DNA of 9,490 nucleotides from a bacterium (GTDB lineage: Bacteria; UBA9089; CG2-30-40-21), in NCBI GenBank assembly GCA_018814245.1, contig JAHIZN010000324.1, positions 1-9,490 of the forward strand, read 5' to 3'. Position 1 is the stretch's first letter; the number at the start of each line of letters is the position of its first letter. A program made the translations under genes and the position numbers. Below, piece after piece: positions 1 through 5,676 of this stretch. Under the pieces are notes generated by a model. It saw only the letters and a program-made list of their open reading frames with translations, made no database searches and was not told where the DNA came from.

Positions 1-264
1 TATGGAGATATGACATGAGATATGGGGATAATAATATAATCAATGCCTTAAAATCGAAGGGAAGATTACAGGGTTATCATTCCTAAGGGGATAAGTTGTA
101 TTATCCTCATATTTTTCTAATCCCTATATCTCCTTATCTCCTTCATAATCCCCCACATCTCCTTTTCTTACACTACCTGAACGGTTACGAACTTCACAGC
201 TTCCGCTTTCCGTCTTTCCTAATCCTGTGCCTTCTCTCTCCTGCCTTCTGCCTATCAGCCTATC
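1..264. other. Non-coding stretch, no gene recognised
   Basis: I see no convincing gene here. The plus-strand reading frame that begins near 96 is rich in Pro, His, Leu and Ser, resembles no family I know, and runs antisense into the deaminase gene. The DNA is strand-biased: purine-rich words such as GGAGATATG near the start, then pyrimidine-rich words (TCTCCTTATCTCC, CCTTCTCTCTCC) from 125 to 250. That composition is typical of decayed intergenic repeats. No promoter or RNA gene was recognised. Confidence 0.5.
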
Positions 265-287
265 AGGGCAGACACATTAGACTATTA

Positions 288-313
288 GGGCAGACACATA
301 GGTCTGCCCCTAC
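288..313 (-). repeat. Hairpin repeat GGGCAGAC/GTCTGCCC, copy 1
   Basis: A perfect 8-bp inverted repeat, GGGCAGAC (288-295) and GTCTGCCC (302-309), with a 6-nt loop. Read on the minus strand it begins GTAGGGGCAGACC, one base after the TAA stop of the deaminase gene, so it would form a hairpin at the 3' end of that mRNA. There is no U-run, so a classical intrinsic terminator is not supported. A degenerate half copy (GGGCAGACACATTAG) lies at 266-280. The same element recurs at 2105, 2335, 5651, 6716 and 6811. Confidence 0.9.
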
Positions 314-314
314 A

Positions 315-761
315 TTATACCATTGCAATCTCTATCCCTGCACAAGACAGAAACTCCACCCCATCCCTGGGCCTATCCTCATCAAGGCAGACCACCCTTG
401 TTATCCCTGCAGAAACAATCATCTTGGCACAAAGGATACAGACCAATCCATTAACATAAATAGTACACCCTTCTGTAGAGATGCCAAATCTTGAACACTG
501 GAGAATGGCTGAAGCCTCGCCATGTGTACATGCCCCGGACTCATACCTTGTACCGCTTTCGATATTCAGCTTATCCCGGTAGCACTGACCAATATCAATG
601 CAATGGGCTGCCCCTGTAATACAGATGCCGTTATATCCGGTAGCAATCACCCTTTTGCCCCTGACCATCACTGCCCCAACCTTTTTTCGGATACAGGTAG
701 ACCTCTCGGAGATCAAATTTGCCATTTTAATAAAGTATTCATCCCATGTTGGACGGGTCAT
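315..761 (-). CDS. Deoxycytidylate (dCMP) deaminase-like protein
   Basis: 148 aa, close to the usual length for the dCMP deaminase/ComEB family, which converts dCMP to dUMP in the cytosol with catalytic zinc. Visible signatures are an N-terminal WDEYFIKMA helix, RSTCIRKKVGAVMVRGKRVIATGYNG, and a downstream HGE (proton-shuttle Glu) followed by CILCAKMIVSAGI, which supplies the two Cys zinc ligands. Two points are atypical. The usual HAE is HGE, and the Pro that normally precedes the first Cys (PCxxC) is Val. The segment before HGE (GAC) also differs from the usual CR-containing segment. The ATG at 761 has AGAGG about 9 nt upstream. The gene stands alone and is divergent from the plus-strand operon, with a 7-bp tandem array in its leader. 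The fold assignment is firm; activity is less certain because of the motif changes. Confidence 0.82.
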   Translation of the reverse strand: MTRPTWDEYFIKMANLISERSTCIRKKVGAVMVRGKRVIATGYNGICITGAAHCIDIGQCYRDKLNIESGTRYESGACTHGEASAILQCSRFGISTEGCTIYVNGLVCILCAKMIVSAGITRVVCLDEDRPRDGVEFLSCAGIEIAMV

Positions 762-810
762 TGTTTTTGCCTCTTGATTTTTGAATCAGGTGTTCTTATT
801 CTGACTCCTG

Positions 811-866
811 TATTCTGTATTCTGTATTCTGTATTCTGTATTCTGTATTCTGTATTCTGTATTCTT
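811..866. repeat. 7-bp tandem array, TATTCTG x7 plus one variant
   Basis: Seven uninterrupted copies of TATTCTG run from 811 to 859, followed by TATTCTT (860-866). The opposite strand reads CAGAATA, the word that opens the repeat block at 5441 and the RecN insertion, so the array looks like an expanded end of that repeat family; a GGAGTCAG-type word lies just beside it (800-810). The array lies between the deaminase start codon (761) and a candidate minus-strand promoter (871-899), so it would be in the mRNA leader. Slippage could change leader length, but it cannot shift a reading frame because it is outside any gene. Confidence 0.95.
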
Positions 867-870
867 GCTT

Positions 871-899
871 ATGATAGCATACCAAACAAAATATTGCAA
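871..899 (-). promoter_or_regulatory. Candidate sigma-70 promoter for the deaminase gene
   Basis: On the minus strand TTGCAA (894-899; 4 of 6 consensus) is followed, after exactly 17 nt, by TATCAT (871-876; 5 of 6). Transcription would start near 863-866, at the edge of the 7-bp array. The spacing is ideal and the position suits the gene, but the -35 is weak and the region is AT-rich, so chance is possible. Confidence 0.4.
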
Positions 900-910
900 G
901 CAAAAATATC

Positions 911-939
911 TTGACAAGTGGGGGTGAATAGGGTATATT
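911..939 (+). promoter_or_regulatory. Strong sigma-70-type promoter for the small-ORF/TA operon
   Basis: A perfect -35 hexamer TTGACA (911-916), a 17-nt spacer, then TATATT (934-939; 5 of 6 with TATAAT). Transcription would start near 945-948, about 25 nt before the GTG at 971. All genes from 971 to 2879 are on this strand with short gaps or overlaps and no second good promoter seen, so one transcript may cover them. It sits back-to-back with the candidate minus-strand promoter; the two -35 boxes are 11 nt apart. Confidence 0.7.
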
Positions 940-970
940 ATGAACAATACTATAGAGGGGGCATAATCTT

Positions 971-1156
971 GTGAAAAGATTGCGACATATAGAGATTAGC
1001 AAGATGTTTCTTGATATTGCAAAGTATATTATAACAATAGTAATAATAGGCAGCTTGATAAATGAAAAAGTAACCCTTCAGGCTGTATTGATAGGATGTT
1101 GTATTGCGGTGATAACATTCATATGTGCAGTTTTGTTATTACCAAAGGAGGAGTAG
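971..1156 (+). CDS. Small two-helix membrane protein, function unknown
   Basis: 61 aa, starting at GTG with GAGGGGG (955-961) 9 nt upstream. An N-terminal basic stretch (KRLRHIEISK) leads into two predicted hydrophobic segments at about residues 13-31 and 36-57, with a short polar link containing NEK, and an acidic PKEE end. This suggests a two-pass inner-membrane peptide with a short C-terminus. It is the first gene after the strong promoter and abuts the next tiny membrane gene by one base. I do not recognise a characterised family. The paired small hydrophobic genes upstream of toxin-antitoxin genes could be accessory, but no function can be assigned from sequence. Confidence 0.75.
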   Translation: MKRLRHIEISKMFLDIAKYIITIVIIGSLINEKVTLQAVLIGCCIAVITFICAVLLLPKEE

Positions 1157-1157
1157 T

Positions 1158-1271
1158 ATGGTTGCGTTTTATACAGCATTGTGTGGGGTTGCTGTGTTTG
1201 CGATAGCTACTGTAATAATATCCAGAATATTAGAAAAAAGAGAAAAACATAAGAAATGTGCAGATAATTAA
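1158..1271 (+). CDS. Tiny single-pass membrane protein, function unknown
   Basis: 37 aa. ATG at 1158 begins one base after the previous stop and is preceded by AAAGGAGGAG (1143-1152), an excellent ribosome-binding site lying inside the end of the upstream gene. Residues 4-24 (FYTALCGVAVFAIATVIISRI) form one hydrophobic helix; the tail LEKREKHKKCADN is charged and basic, so a cytoplasmic C-terminus is expected. Tight coupling to the 61-aa membrane gene suggests the two are made together and may associate. It is not a lone toxin peptide of a type I family I recognise. Function unknown. Confidence 0.68.
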   Translation: MVAFYTALCGVAVFAIATVIISRILEKREKHKKCADN

Positions 1272-1288
1272 ATTAGCAAGGAGGGATT

Positions 1289-1513
1289 ATGCACGAGAAA
1301 CTTACTGCTATATTCGAGAAATCTCAACAAGGGTATATCGGATATATAGAAGAGCTTCCTGGTGCAAATGCACAGGGTGTAACAATAGAAGAAACAAAGA
1401 TGAACCTAATTGAAGCGATTCAATTGGTTATTGAAGCCAATCGTAACCTTATGGAAGAAGAGCTGTTCGGAAGGGAAGTAATAAGGCAGCCATTAGGAAT
1501 GATTGCCGCATGA
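1289..1513 (+). CDS. hicB: HicB-family antitoxin
   Basis: 74 aa. The sequence KLTAIFEKSQQGYIGYIEELPGANAQGVTIEETKMNL follows the HicB partial-RNase-H fold: a beta strand, then G(Y)(I/V)xxxEELPG, then GxTxEEA-like helix residues (here TIEETKMNLIEAI). It is a short HicB form with no C-terminal DNA-binding domain. The start is fixed by AAGGAGGG (1278-1285). Its TGA overlaps the hicA ATG in an ATGA quadruplet, the usual tight coupling of this type II toxin-antitoxin pair. HicB normally binds HicA and blocks its mRNA-cleaving site; because hicA here is frameshifted, this antitoxin may have no active partner. Confidence 0.88.
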   Translation: MHEKLTAIFEKSQQGYIGYIEELPGANAQGVTIEETKMNLIEAIQLVIEANRNLMEEELFGREVIRQPLGMIAA

Positions 1514-1697
1514 GGAGAAGGGAGCTTATCCGTCATATAGAAAGTCAGGGATGTGAATTCCTTCGCGAAGGTGGAATCATACAGTATATGTCAATAGGAG
1601 AGAAAGGAAGGTATCTACTATCCCTCGCCATCAAGAAATCGATCAGAATCTATCAAGCAAAATTTGCAAAGATCTTGGGGTACAGAAACCCTTCTAA
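1510..1697 (+). pseudogene. hicA: HicA mRNA interferase gene, one-base frameshift
   Basis: HicA is a small double-stranded-RNA-binding-like fold RNase with one catalytic His. The first 22 codons read as a normal HicA (MRRRELIRHIESQGCEFLREGG). At 1573-1576 a base is missing. Adding one restores NHTVYVNRRERK, then TIPRHQEI and KICKDLGV, ending at TAA 1695-1697, for a 62-aa protein of normal length; the length 188 nt is one short of a multiple of three. The restored His (1578-1580) is the expected catalytic residue, so the shift lies just before it. As it stands, translation continues out of frame to a stop at 1716 as a 68-residue product without the His. A sequencing or assembly error cannot be excluded. 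Confidence 0.85.
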
Positions 1698-1720
1698 GAG
1701 GTTATGGGGAAAATAGCTCA

Positions 1721-2233
1721 ATGATAGCGAAAAACATCCAATCAAATTCCAATATTCTCGATAGTCTTGAGCGATTCATAGAAACAAGACAGGAAAATTT
1801 TGACAAGGAATGCCAATATCTTGAACTCAGTATCCGTGATATGGCTGTTGAGTTTAAGCAGCAATTTCCGAAAGCTATTTCTTTATCAATAACAGGATCT
1901 TACCTTCACCCTGAATTTTTTTCCCCCATCTCTGATGTGGATTTTGTGGTTGCCGGGCTTCAGACTAAAGAGTATTTTGATGCGTTTTTGTTTATTGAGG
2001 AAAGATTGGATAGGGAGATTCATCTGATTCGTGAAGAAGAGATACCGGCTAATTTGCGGGAAAGGTTTCAAAAGGAAAGAAGGGTGTTATATGAAAAATA
2101 TATTGTAGGGGCAGACCTCTGTGTCTGCCCTGATATCTGCCCTGATAATCAAGGGACAAGAGGCAGAATACAGGATAGAGAGCAGAGAGGAAATCTCACG
2201 CGGAGACGCGGAGAACGCGGAGGGGAGAGATAA
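1721..2233 (+). CDS. mntA: MNT-type nucleotidyltransferase antitoxin with repeat-encoded tail
   Basis: 170 aa from ATG 1721, which has GGGGA 10 nt upstream; an earlier in-frame ATG at 1664 lies inside hicA and is unlikely. The core is a minimal nucleotidyltransferase: GSYLHPEFFSPISDVD (G59, S60, D72, D74), matching the GS-x10-DxD motif with one extra spacer residue, followed by a helical end LRERFQKERRVLYEK. In MNT/HepT modules this protein is the antitoxin and transfers AMP groups to HepT. The third carboxylate normally seen in VDLV appears to be His here (REIHLI), so catalysis is uncertain. After residue 126 the frame enters a repeat and adds 44 unrelated residues rich in Cys, Arg and Gly. 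The native end is still visible at 2390-2410 (VLYEKM, stop TAG), where it overlaps the hepT start. Confidence 0.75.
   Translation: MIAKNIQSNSNILDSLERFIETRQENFDKECQYLELSIRDMAVEFKQQFPKAISLSITGSYLHPEFFSPISDVDFVVAGLQTKEYFDAFLFIEERLDREIHLIREEEIPANLRERFQKERRVLYEKYIVGADLCVCPDICPDNQGTRGRIQDREQRGNLTRRRGERGGER
2060..2098 (+). repeat. 39-bp direct duplication, left copy (inside mntA)
   Basis: This stretch, encoding the mntA residues RFQKERRVLYEK, matches 2366-2404 at 38 of 39 bases. The copies are 306 bp apart, exactly 102 codons. They bracket the repeat insert at 2099-2365. This copy belongs to the truncated gene body; the right copy belongs to the original mntA/hepT junction. Confidence 0.95.
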
Positions 2234-2365
2234 GGCAGGATCATCGTAGGGACAGGTTCCAAACCTGCCCTCCCTGAGAGACAGAATACGGAAGGCAAGA
2301 GGCAGTCGATAGAGGCAGACCTATGTCTCTGACCGTAGGGGCAGACCTTTGTGTCTGCCCTTCTT
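2099..2365 (+). mobile_element. Composite repeat insert splitting mntA from hepT
   Basis: About 267 bp without a transposase. In order it holds a GGGCAGAC/GTCTGCCC hairpin (2105-2130); a 12-bp duplication (TGATATCTGCCC); a unit ending in three copies of ACGCGGAG (2198-2222); a GGTT-CCA-AACC hairpin unit (2246-2270); a degenerate hairpin (2313-2334); and a final hairpin (2335-2360). Segment 2105-2225 matches 5651-5759 at 106 of 109 aligned bases apart from the 12-bp duplication, and 2246-2297 resembles 5492-5541. It is non-autonomous. How it moves is not shown; the flanking 39-bp duplications are far longer than usual transposase target duplications. Confidence 0.75.
2335..2360 (+). repeat. 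Hairpin repeat GGGCAGAC/GTCTGCCC, copy next to hepT
   Basis: Arms at 2339-2346 and 2353-2360 are perfect 8-mers with a 6-nt loop (CTTTGT). The hairpin ends 37 nt before the hepT ATG, so it would fold in the leader of hepT within the operon mRNA and could alter hepT expression relative to mntA. Confidence 0.9.
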
Positions 2366-2404
2366 GAAAGGTTTCAAAAAGAAAGAAGGGTGTTATATGA
2401 AAAA
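2366..2404 (+). repeat. 39-bp direct duplication, right copy (hepT start)
   Basis: The second copy of 2060-2098. It carries the hepT ribosome-binding site (GAAGGG, 2385-2390) and ATG (2397), and in the mntA frame still reads VLYEKM followed by TAG at 2408-2410. This shows that mntA originally overlapped hepT by 14 nt (2397-2410). Confidence 0.93.
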
Positions 2405-2879
2405 ATGTAGTTTGGAGGTTATTCGAACACTTGAGGGTGAGGTCAACTTTTTGATGGAAAGGGTGACTGAACTGGATAATAACCTGATGGAATATATATC
2501 CTGTAAGAAGGAACAAGGGGAGTCACAACTTCTTACTATTGCTATGGCTTATGCCTTATCTGGCATCTATTCCTGCTTTGAGGATCAATTTTCCAAGATA
2601 GCTCGGGTATTTGAAAATAGGGTTGAGAACTTGGCGTCATGGCATAAGGAATTATTGAAACGGATGCGGATTGAGGTGCCGGATATTCGCCCGACCGTAA
2701 TAAGCCGTGAATCCTTTGCTATTCTTGATGAGATGAGGGGATTTCGTCATGTCTTCCGCTCATCCTATATGTTCACACTGGATGTTGAAAGGCTGAACCT
2801 TGTTGTAAATCGCTGGCAAAAAGGAAAGGATAGGGTAATAACTGATGTTAAACATTTTTTGGAAATATTGGAACAGTAA
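2397..2879 (+). CDS. hepT: HepT-like HEPN toxin with altered catalytic motif
   Basis: 160 aa, all-helical, of the longer HepT-like type. The ATG at 2397 is chosen over an in-frame ATG at 2349 because GAAGGG lies 6 nt upstream and the earlier residues are encoded by the repeat. Recognisable segments are AMAYALSGIYSCFEDQFSKIA, SWHKELLKRM, RPTVISRESFAILDEMRGFRH and the C-terminal VERLNLVVNRW. HEPN toxins carry R-x4-H-x-Y, where Arg and His cut RNA and Tyr is the AMPylation site. Here the sequence is RHVFRSSY (R117 to Y124): Arg and Tyr remain but the His position (122) is Ser. The product may be inactive or reduced as an RNase. It is partnered with the upstream nucleotidyltransferase, from which the repeat insert now separates it. 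Confidence 0.82.
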   Translation: MKKCSLEVIRTLEGEVNFLMERVTELDNNLMEYISCKKEQGESQLLTIAMAYALSGIYSCFEDQFSKIARVFENRVENLASWHKELLKRMRIEVPDIRPTVISRESFAILDEMRGFRHVFRSSYMFTLDVERLNLVVNRWQKGKDRVITDVKHFLEILEQ

Positions 2880-2889
2880 AATATGTGGC

Positions 2890-5436
2890 ATGTGCGGCTG
2901 CAACAACCCACTGTCCCAATTTATTAAGGGTGCGTGGCTTATCATGATCTGTGGCTGGCTGCTGCTGCTCGTCCAGTCTGCCTCTGCTACCCCGCCGCTT
3001 GACCCGAGGTTTGGAAGCGGGCACAGGGATGATGTGGCACCTATGCATCATCGAGTGCCAGGGGCAGAGGGAAGGCTGCTTGCACCGGGTGATGGCGGGA
3101 TTGGGGGTACTGTTTATACAACCGGCACGGTAACAGTGATTGCCTTGCTGGTTGAGTTTTCTGATGTTAAGTTTGCGAAGAACCGAGCGTATTTTGAGGG
3201 GCTGATGAATGATTTTGCTGAATATTATCAGAAGAATTCGTATGGCAAGCTTGAGATAGTATGGGCAATAGCTACGAGTACGGTTACTAATACCATGAGT
3301 TATTATGGGTACAAAGATGATGATACCTTGATCGAGGATGCAGTTAATGCTACGGATGGGGCTGTTGACTTTAGTAAGTATCAAGCTCTGATGGTTGTTC
3401 ATGCCGGACAGGGAGAGGAATCAAGTAGAAGTGATGCTGATATTCATTCCCAATTTATGTATAGCTCTACAGGGATTGTTCAAACAAGTGATAGGGTAGC
3501 TGTTTATGGTGCCTGTATCATGCCTGAGCATGAGGGAAATGCCTCACCCTTTGGCATATTCTGTCATGAATTTGGACATCAGTTGGGACTGCCTGATTTG
3601 TATGATACAGGGCTTGATTCTGAAGGCATTGGCGAGTGGAGCGAGATGGCTGCCGGGGCATGGAATGGTTCTCCGATTCAAGGATCATGCCCGTCATATT
3701 TTGATGCCTGGTGCAAGATGAAGCTTGATTGGTTGCAGCCTCAAGCTGTAACCACCACCCTTATTCATCAATCTATCCCGCAAGCTGAAACAAACCCTGT
3801 TGCCTATAAACTATGGAATAATACCATGGATACAAGAGAATACTTTCTGGTTGAGAATCGGCAGAGCAACAATCTGCCGGGCAAGGGCTTGCTTATCTGG
3901 CATATTGATGAAAGACAACAAACCAATGATGACAAATTCCATTACAAGGTTGCTCTGGAGCAGGCAGATGGCAGGCAAGATCTTGAGAATAAATTCAACC
4001 GTGGCGATGCAGGCGATCCATACCCAGGCAATACAGGCAACAGGTGTTTTAATGGCCTGAGCAACCCTAACAGTCGTACCTACTCTGGAAACTCAACCTA
4101 TATTTCCGTAACCAACATCAGTGATTCGGCTGGGACCATGTCTGTTGATTTAAGCGTAATTCCCACAACAGTTGAACTGATGTCTCCTGAAAACGGCACA
4201 GTATGCAGCACTAACATCATAACCTTTAGGTGGACACCCTTAAGCGGGACAGCCTCATATTCCCTTATCATCAATGGTGTAGGTACAATTTCCTGCGGCA
4301 GTGCTGCAACATACGCTACTGCTGCTAACAAATTTGCTGAGAATGCAGGATACATGTGGCAGGTGATGTCTGTATCTGAATATGGCACAAACACTTCAAA
4401 CACATGGCATTTCTGGATAAACGCTGTTAATGAACCCCCATCACAACCAGTATTGCTCTCCCCATGCAATCAGGTTATCTCCCAACAAACCCCAACCTTC
4501 AGGTGGCAGGCATCCACTGATCCTGACCCAGAAGATAAGGTGAGCTATGTTCTCCAATACTCGAAACAGTCGAATTTTGTACCGTGCACAGAAAGCGAAA
4601 CGCTTACTGCCAATTCGTACACCACCCCGCAAAGCCTTGATGATGACTACAATTACTACTGGAGGGTAAGGGCTACGGATAAGACAGGCAACAGTACATG
4701 GAGCGGGACGGCTACATTCACCATCAGCATGATTACCTGGAGTGGCGGTACGATCACTGCCCAGGATGGCATAACCACGGTTATTTTCCCTGAAGGGGCA
4801 GTCTCTGACATGGTGAGCATGGTTATCCTCCTGCCAGACGAGCTGGAGACAGGGGTACGGCAAACGATTAATGCAGCAACAAATGTAAGCATAGCCACTG
4901 ATACTATTCGACAGATAGAAATAACAAATGGGCAGATAGTGTTTGACAAACCAGTAACCATCAGGCTTCCCTATTCTGGCACAATAACACAGGCAATCTA
5001 CAGTCTTACCACAGACGGCAAATGGGAAAGATTAAACAGCAGCATGAATACAGCCAGTCAGACTGTTCAGGCACAGGTATATTCTTTCGCAGTGTTTGGG
5101 GTAGGAGCCGCAACAGACTATGTCCCGACTACTTCATTCATCTCCTCGTTGGTCAATTACCCTAACCCATTTATTGGGAGAGAAGGTGACTCAACGCTTA
5201 TTCGGTATGTGCTGAAAGAGGCAGCGGATGTATCCATCAGGATATATAATCCCATTGGCGAGATAGTCTGGAATGCACAATTTTCGGCAAACAGTAATGG
5301 GGGAAGGCAAGGGGGAGATAATATGATTAACTGGTATGGTAAAAATGGCCATGGCGAAGCGGTAAGTCAGGGGATATACTTCTGTGTTGTTGAGGCTAAC
5401 GGCAGCAGGGAGATACGGAAGATTGGGGTGAAGTAA
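2890..5436 (+). CDS. Secreted M6-family metalloprotease with type IX-like C-terminal tail
   Basis: 848 aa from ATG 2890; an in-frame ATG at 2845 overlaps hepT and gives 863 aa, and a later one at 2944 lacks a basic n-region. A signal peptide ends near LLLLVQSASA (residues 25-34). The M6 (immune inhibitor A-like) zinc protease domain spans about 60-420, with HEFGHQLGLPDLYD at 226-239 (zinc ligands H226 and H230, catalytic E227), GEWSEMAAGAWNG after it, and LLIWHIDE further on. Two fibronectin-III-like Ig domains follow at about 424-513 and 516-615. A beta domain beginning WSGGTITAQDG and FPEGAV lies at about 617-745. The last 95 residues form a FlgD/Por-secretion-tail-type Ig domain (YPNPF near 757, VSIRIYNPIGEIVW, WYGKNGHG, SQGIYFCVVEA). 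Such tails direct proteins through type IX secretion in Bacteroidota, and the next gene is PorV-like. Substrate unknown. Confidence 0.88.
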   Translation: MCGCNNPLSQFIKGAWLIMICGWLLLLVQSASATPPLDPRFGSGHRDDVAPMHHRVPGAEGRLLAPGDGGIGGTVYTTGTVTVIALLVEFSDVKFAKNRAYFEGLMNDFAEYYQKNSYGKLEIVWAIATSTVTNTMSYYGYKDDDTLIEDAVNATDGAVDFSKYQALMVVHAGQGEESSRSDADIHSQFMYSSTGIVQTSDRVAVYGACIMPEHEGNASPFGIFCHEFGHQLGLPDLYDTGLDSEGIGEWSEMAAGAWNGSPIQGSCPSYFDAWCKMKLDWLQPQAVTTTLIHQSIPQAETNPVAYKLWNNTMDTREYFLVENRQSNNLPGKGLLIWHIDERQQTNDDKFHYKVALEQADGRQDLENKFNRGDAGDPYPGNTGNRCFNGLSNPNSRTYSGNSTYISVTNISDSAGTMSVDLSVIPTTVELMSPENGTVCSTNIITFRWTPLSGTASYSLIINGVGTISCGSAATYATAANKFAENAGYMWQVMSVSEYGTNTSNTWHFWINAVNEPPSQPVLLSPCNQVISQQTPTFRWQASTDPDPEDKVSYVLQYSKQSNFVPCTESETLTANSYTTPQSLDDDYNYYWRVRATDKTGNSTWSGTATFTISMITWSGGTITAQDGITTVIFPEGAVSDMVSMVILLPDELETGVRQTINAATNVSIATDTIRQIEITNGQIVFDKPVTIRLPYSGTITQAIYSLTTDGKWERLNSSMNTASQTVQAQVYSFAVFGVGAATDYVPTTSFISSLVNYPNPFIGREGDSTLIRYVLKEAADVSIRIYNPIGEIVWNAQFSANSNGGRQGGDNMINWYGKNGHGEAVSQGIYFCVVEANGSREIRKIGVK

Positions 5437-5495
5437 AAAAATGCAGAATACAGAATACAGAATTCAGGAGTCAGAATTCAGGAGTCAGAAGGTAG

Positions 5496-5516
5496 GGGCA
5501 GGTTCCAAACCTGCCC
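5496..5516. repeat. 9-bp stem hairpin GGGCAGGTT/AACCTGCCC
   Basis: A perfect 9-bp inverted repeat (5496-5504 with 5508-5516) around a 3-nt CCA loop, within the unit shared with 2246-2270, where the left arm has one extra A. It is a separate hairpin family from the GGGCAGAC element, although both open with GTAGGG. The downstream sequence lacks a U-run. Confidence 0.85.
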
Positions 5517-5604
5517 TCCCTGAGATAGAATTCAGAAGGCAGGATGCAGGTAGGGGCAAACACATAGGTCTGCCCAATGTAGGGGCAGACCAACCCACCC
5601 CTAA

Positions 5605-5626
5605 CCCCTCCCAAGAGGGGAATATA
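5605..5626 (+). promoter_or_regulatory. Hairpin whose 3' arm is a possible ribosome-binding site
   Basis: CCCCTC (5605-5610) pairs perfectly with GAGGGG (5615-5620) across a CCAA loop. GAGGGG is also a plausible Shine-Dalgarno, 6 nt before an in-frame ATG at 5627 that would add 44 repeat-encoded residues to the PorV-like protein. If used, the stem would hide the site. CCCCTAACCCCTCCCAAGAG-type DNA is itself a dispersed repeat style, so function is speculative. Confidence 0.35.
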
Positions 5627-5650
5627 ATGGGCAGACCCCTGTGCCTTCCC

Positions 5651-5676
5651 GTAGGGGCAGACCTATGTGTCTGCCC
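5651..5676 (+). repeat. Hairpin repeat GGGCAGAC/GTCTGCCC, head of 109-bp unit
   Basis: Perfect arms at 5655-5662 and 5669-5676 with loop CTATGT. It opens the unit 5651-5759, which ends in three ACGCGGAG copies and is nearly identical to 2105-2225 (three mismatches plus a 12-bp insertion there). Confidence 0.92.

Noticed and set aside
288..313. Intrinsic terminator for the deaminase gene
   Set aside because: The stem is strong and well placed, but no U-run follows it and the same hairpin occurs at sites where termination would not be expected, so it is recorded as a repeat.
96..494. A 132-codon open frame on the plus strand
   Set aside because: It overlaps the well-supported deaminase on the other strand, has repeat-like low-complexity content and no family resemblance or good ribosome-binding site.
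1664..1720. Earlier in-frame ATG for the nucleotidyltransferase
   Set aside because: The added residues are the out-of-frame reading of the hicA 3' end; the ATG at 1721 has a suitable GGGGA and gives a normal N-terminus.
2105..2360. A CRISPR-like array
   Set aside because: The hairpin copies are irregularly spaced, differ in orientation elsewhere in the window, and no set of unique equal-length spacers exists.
2848..3402. Long minus-strand frame of 184 codons
   Set aside because: It is antisense to the M6 protease, whose domain matches are clear, and shows no family features.
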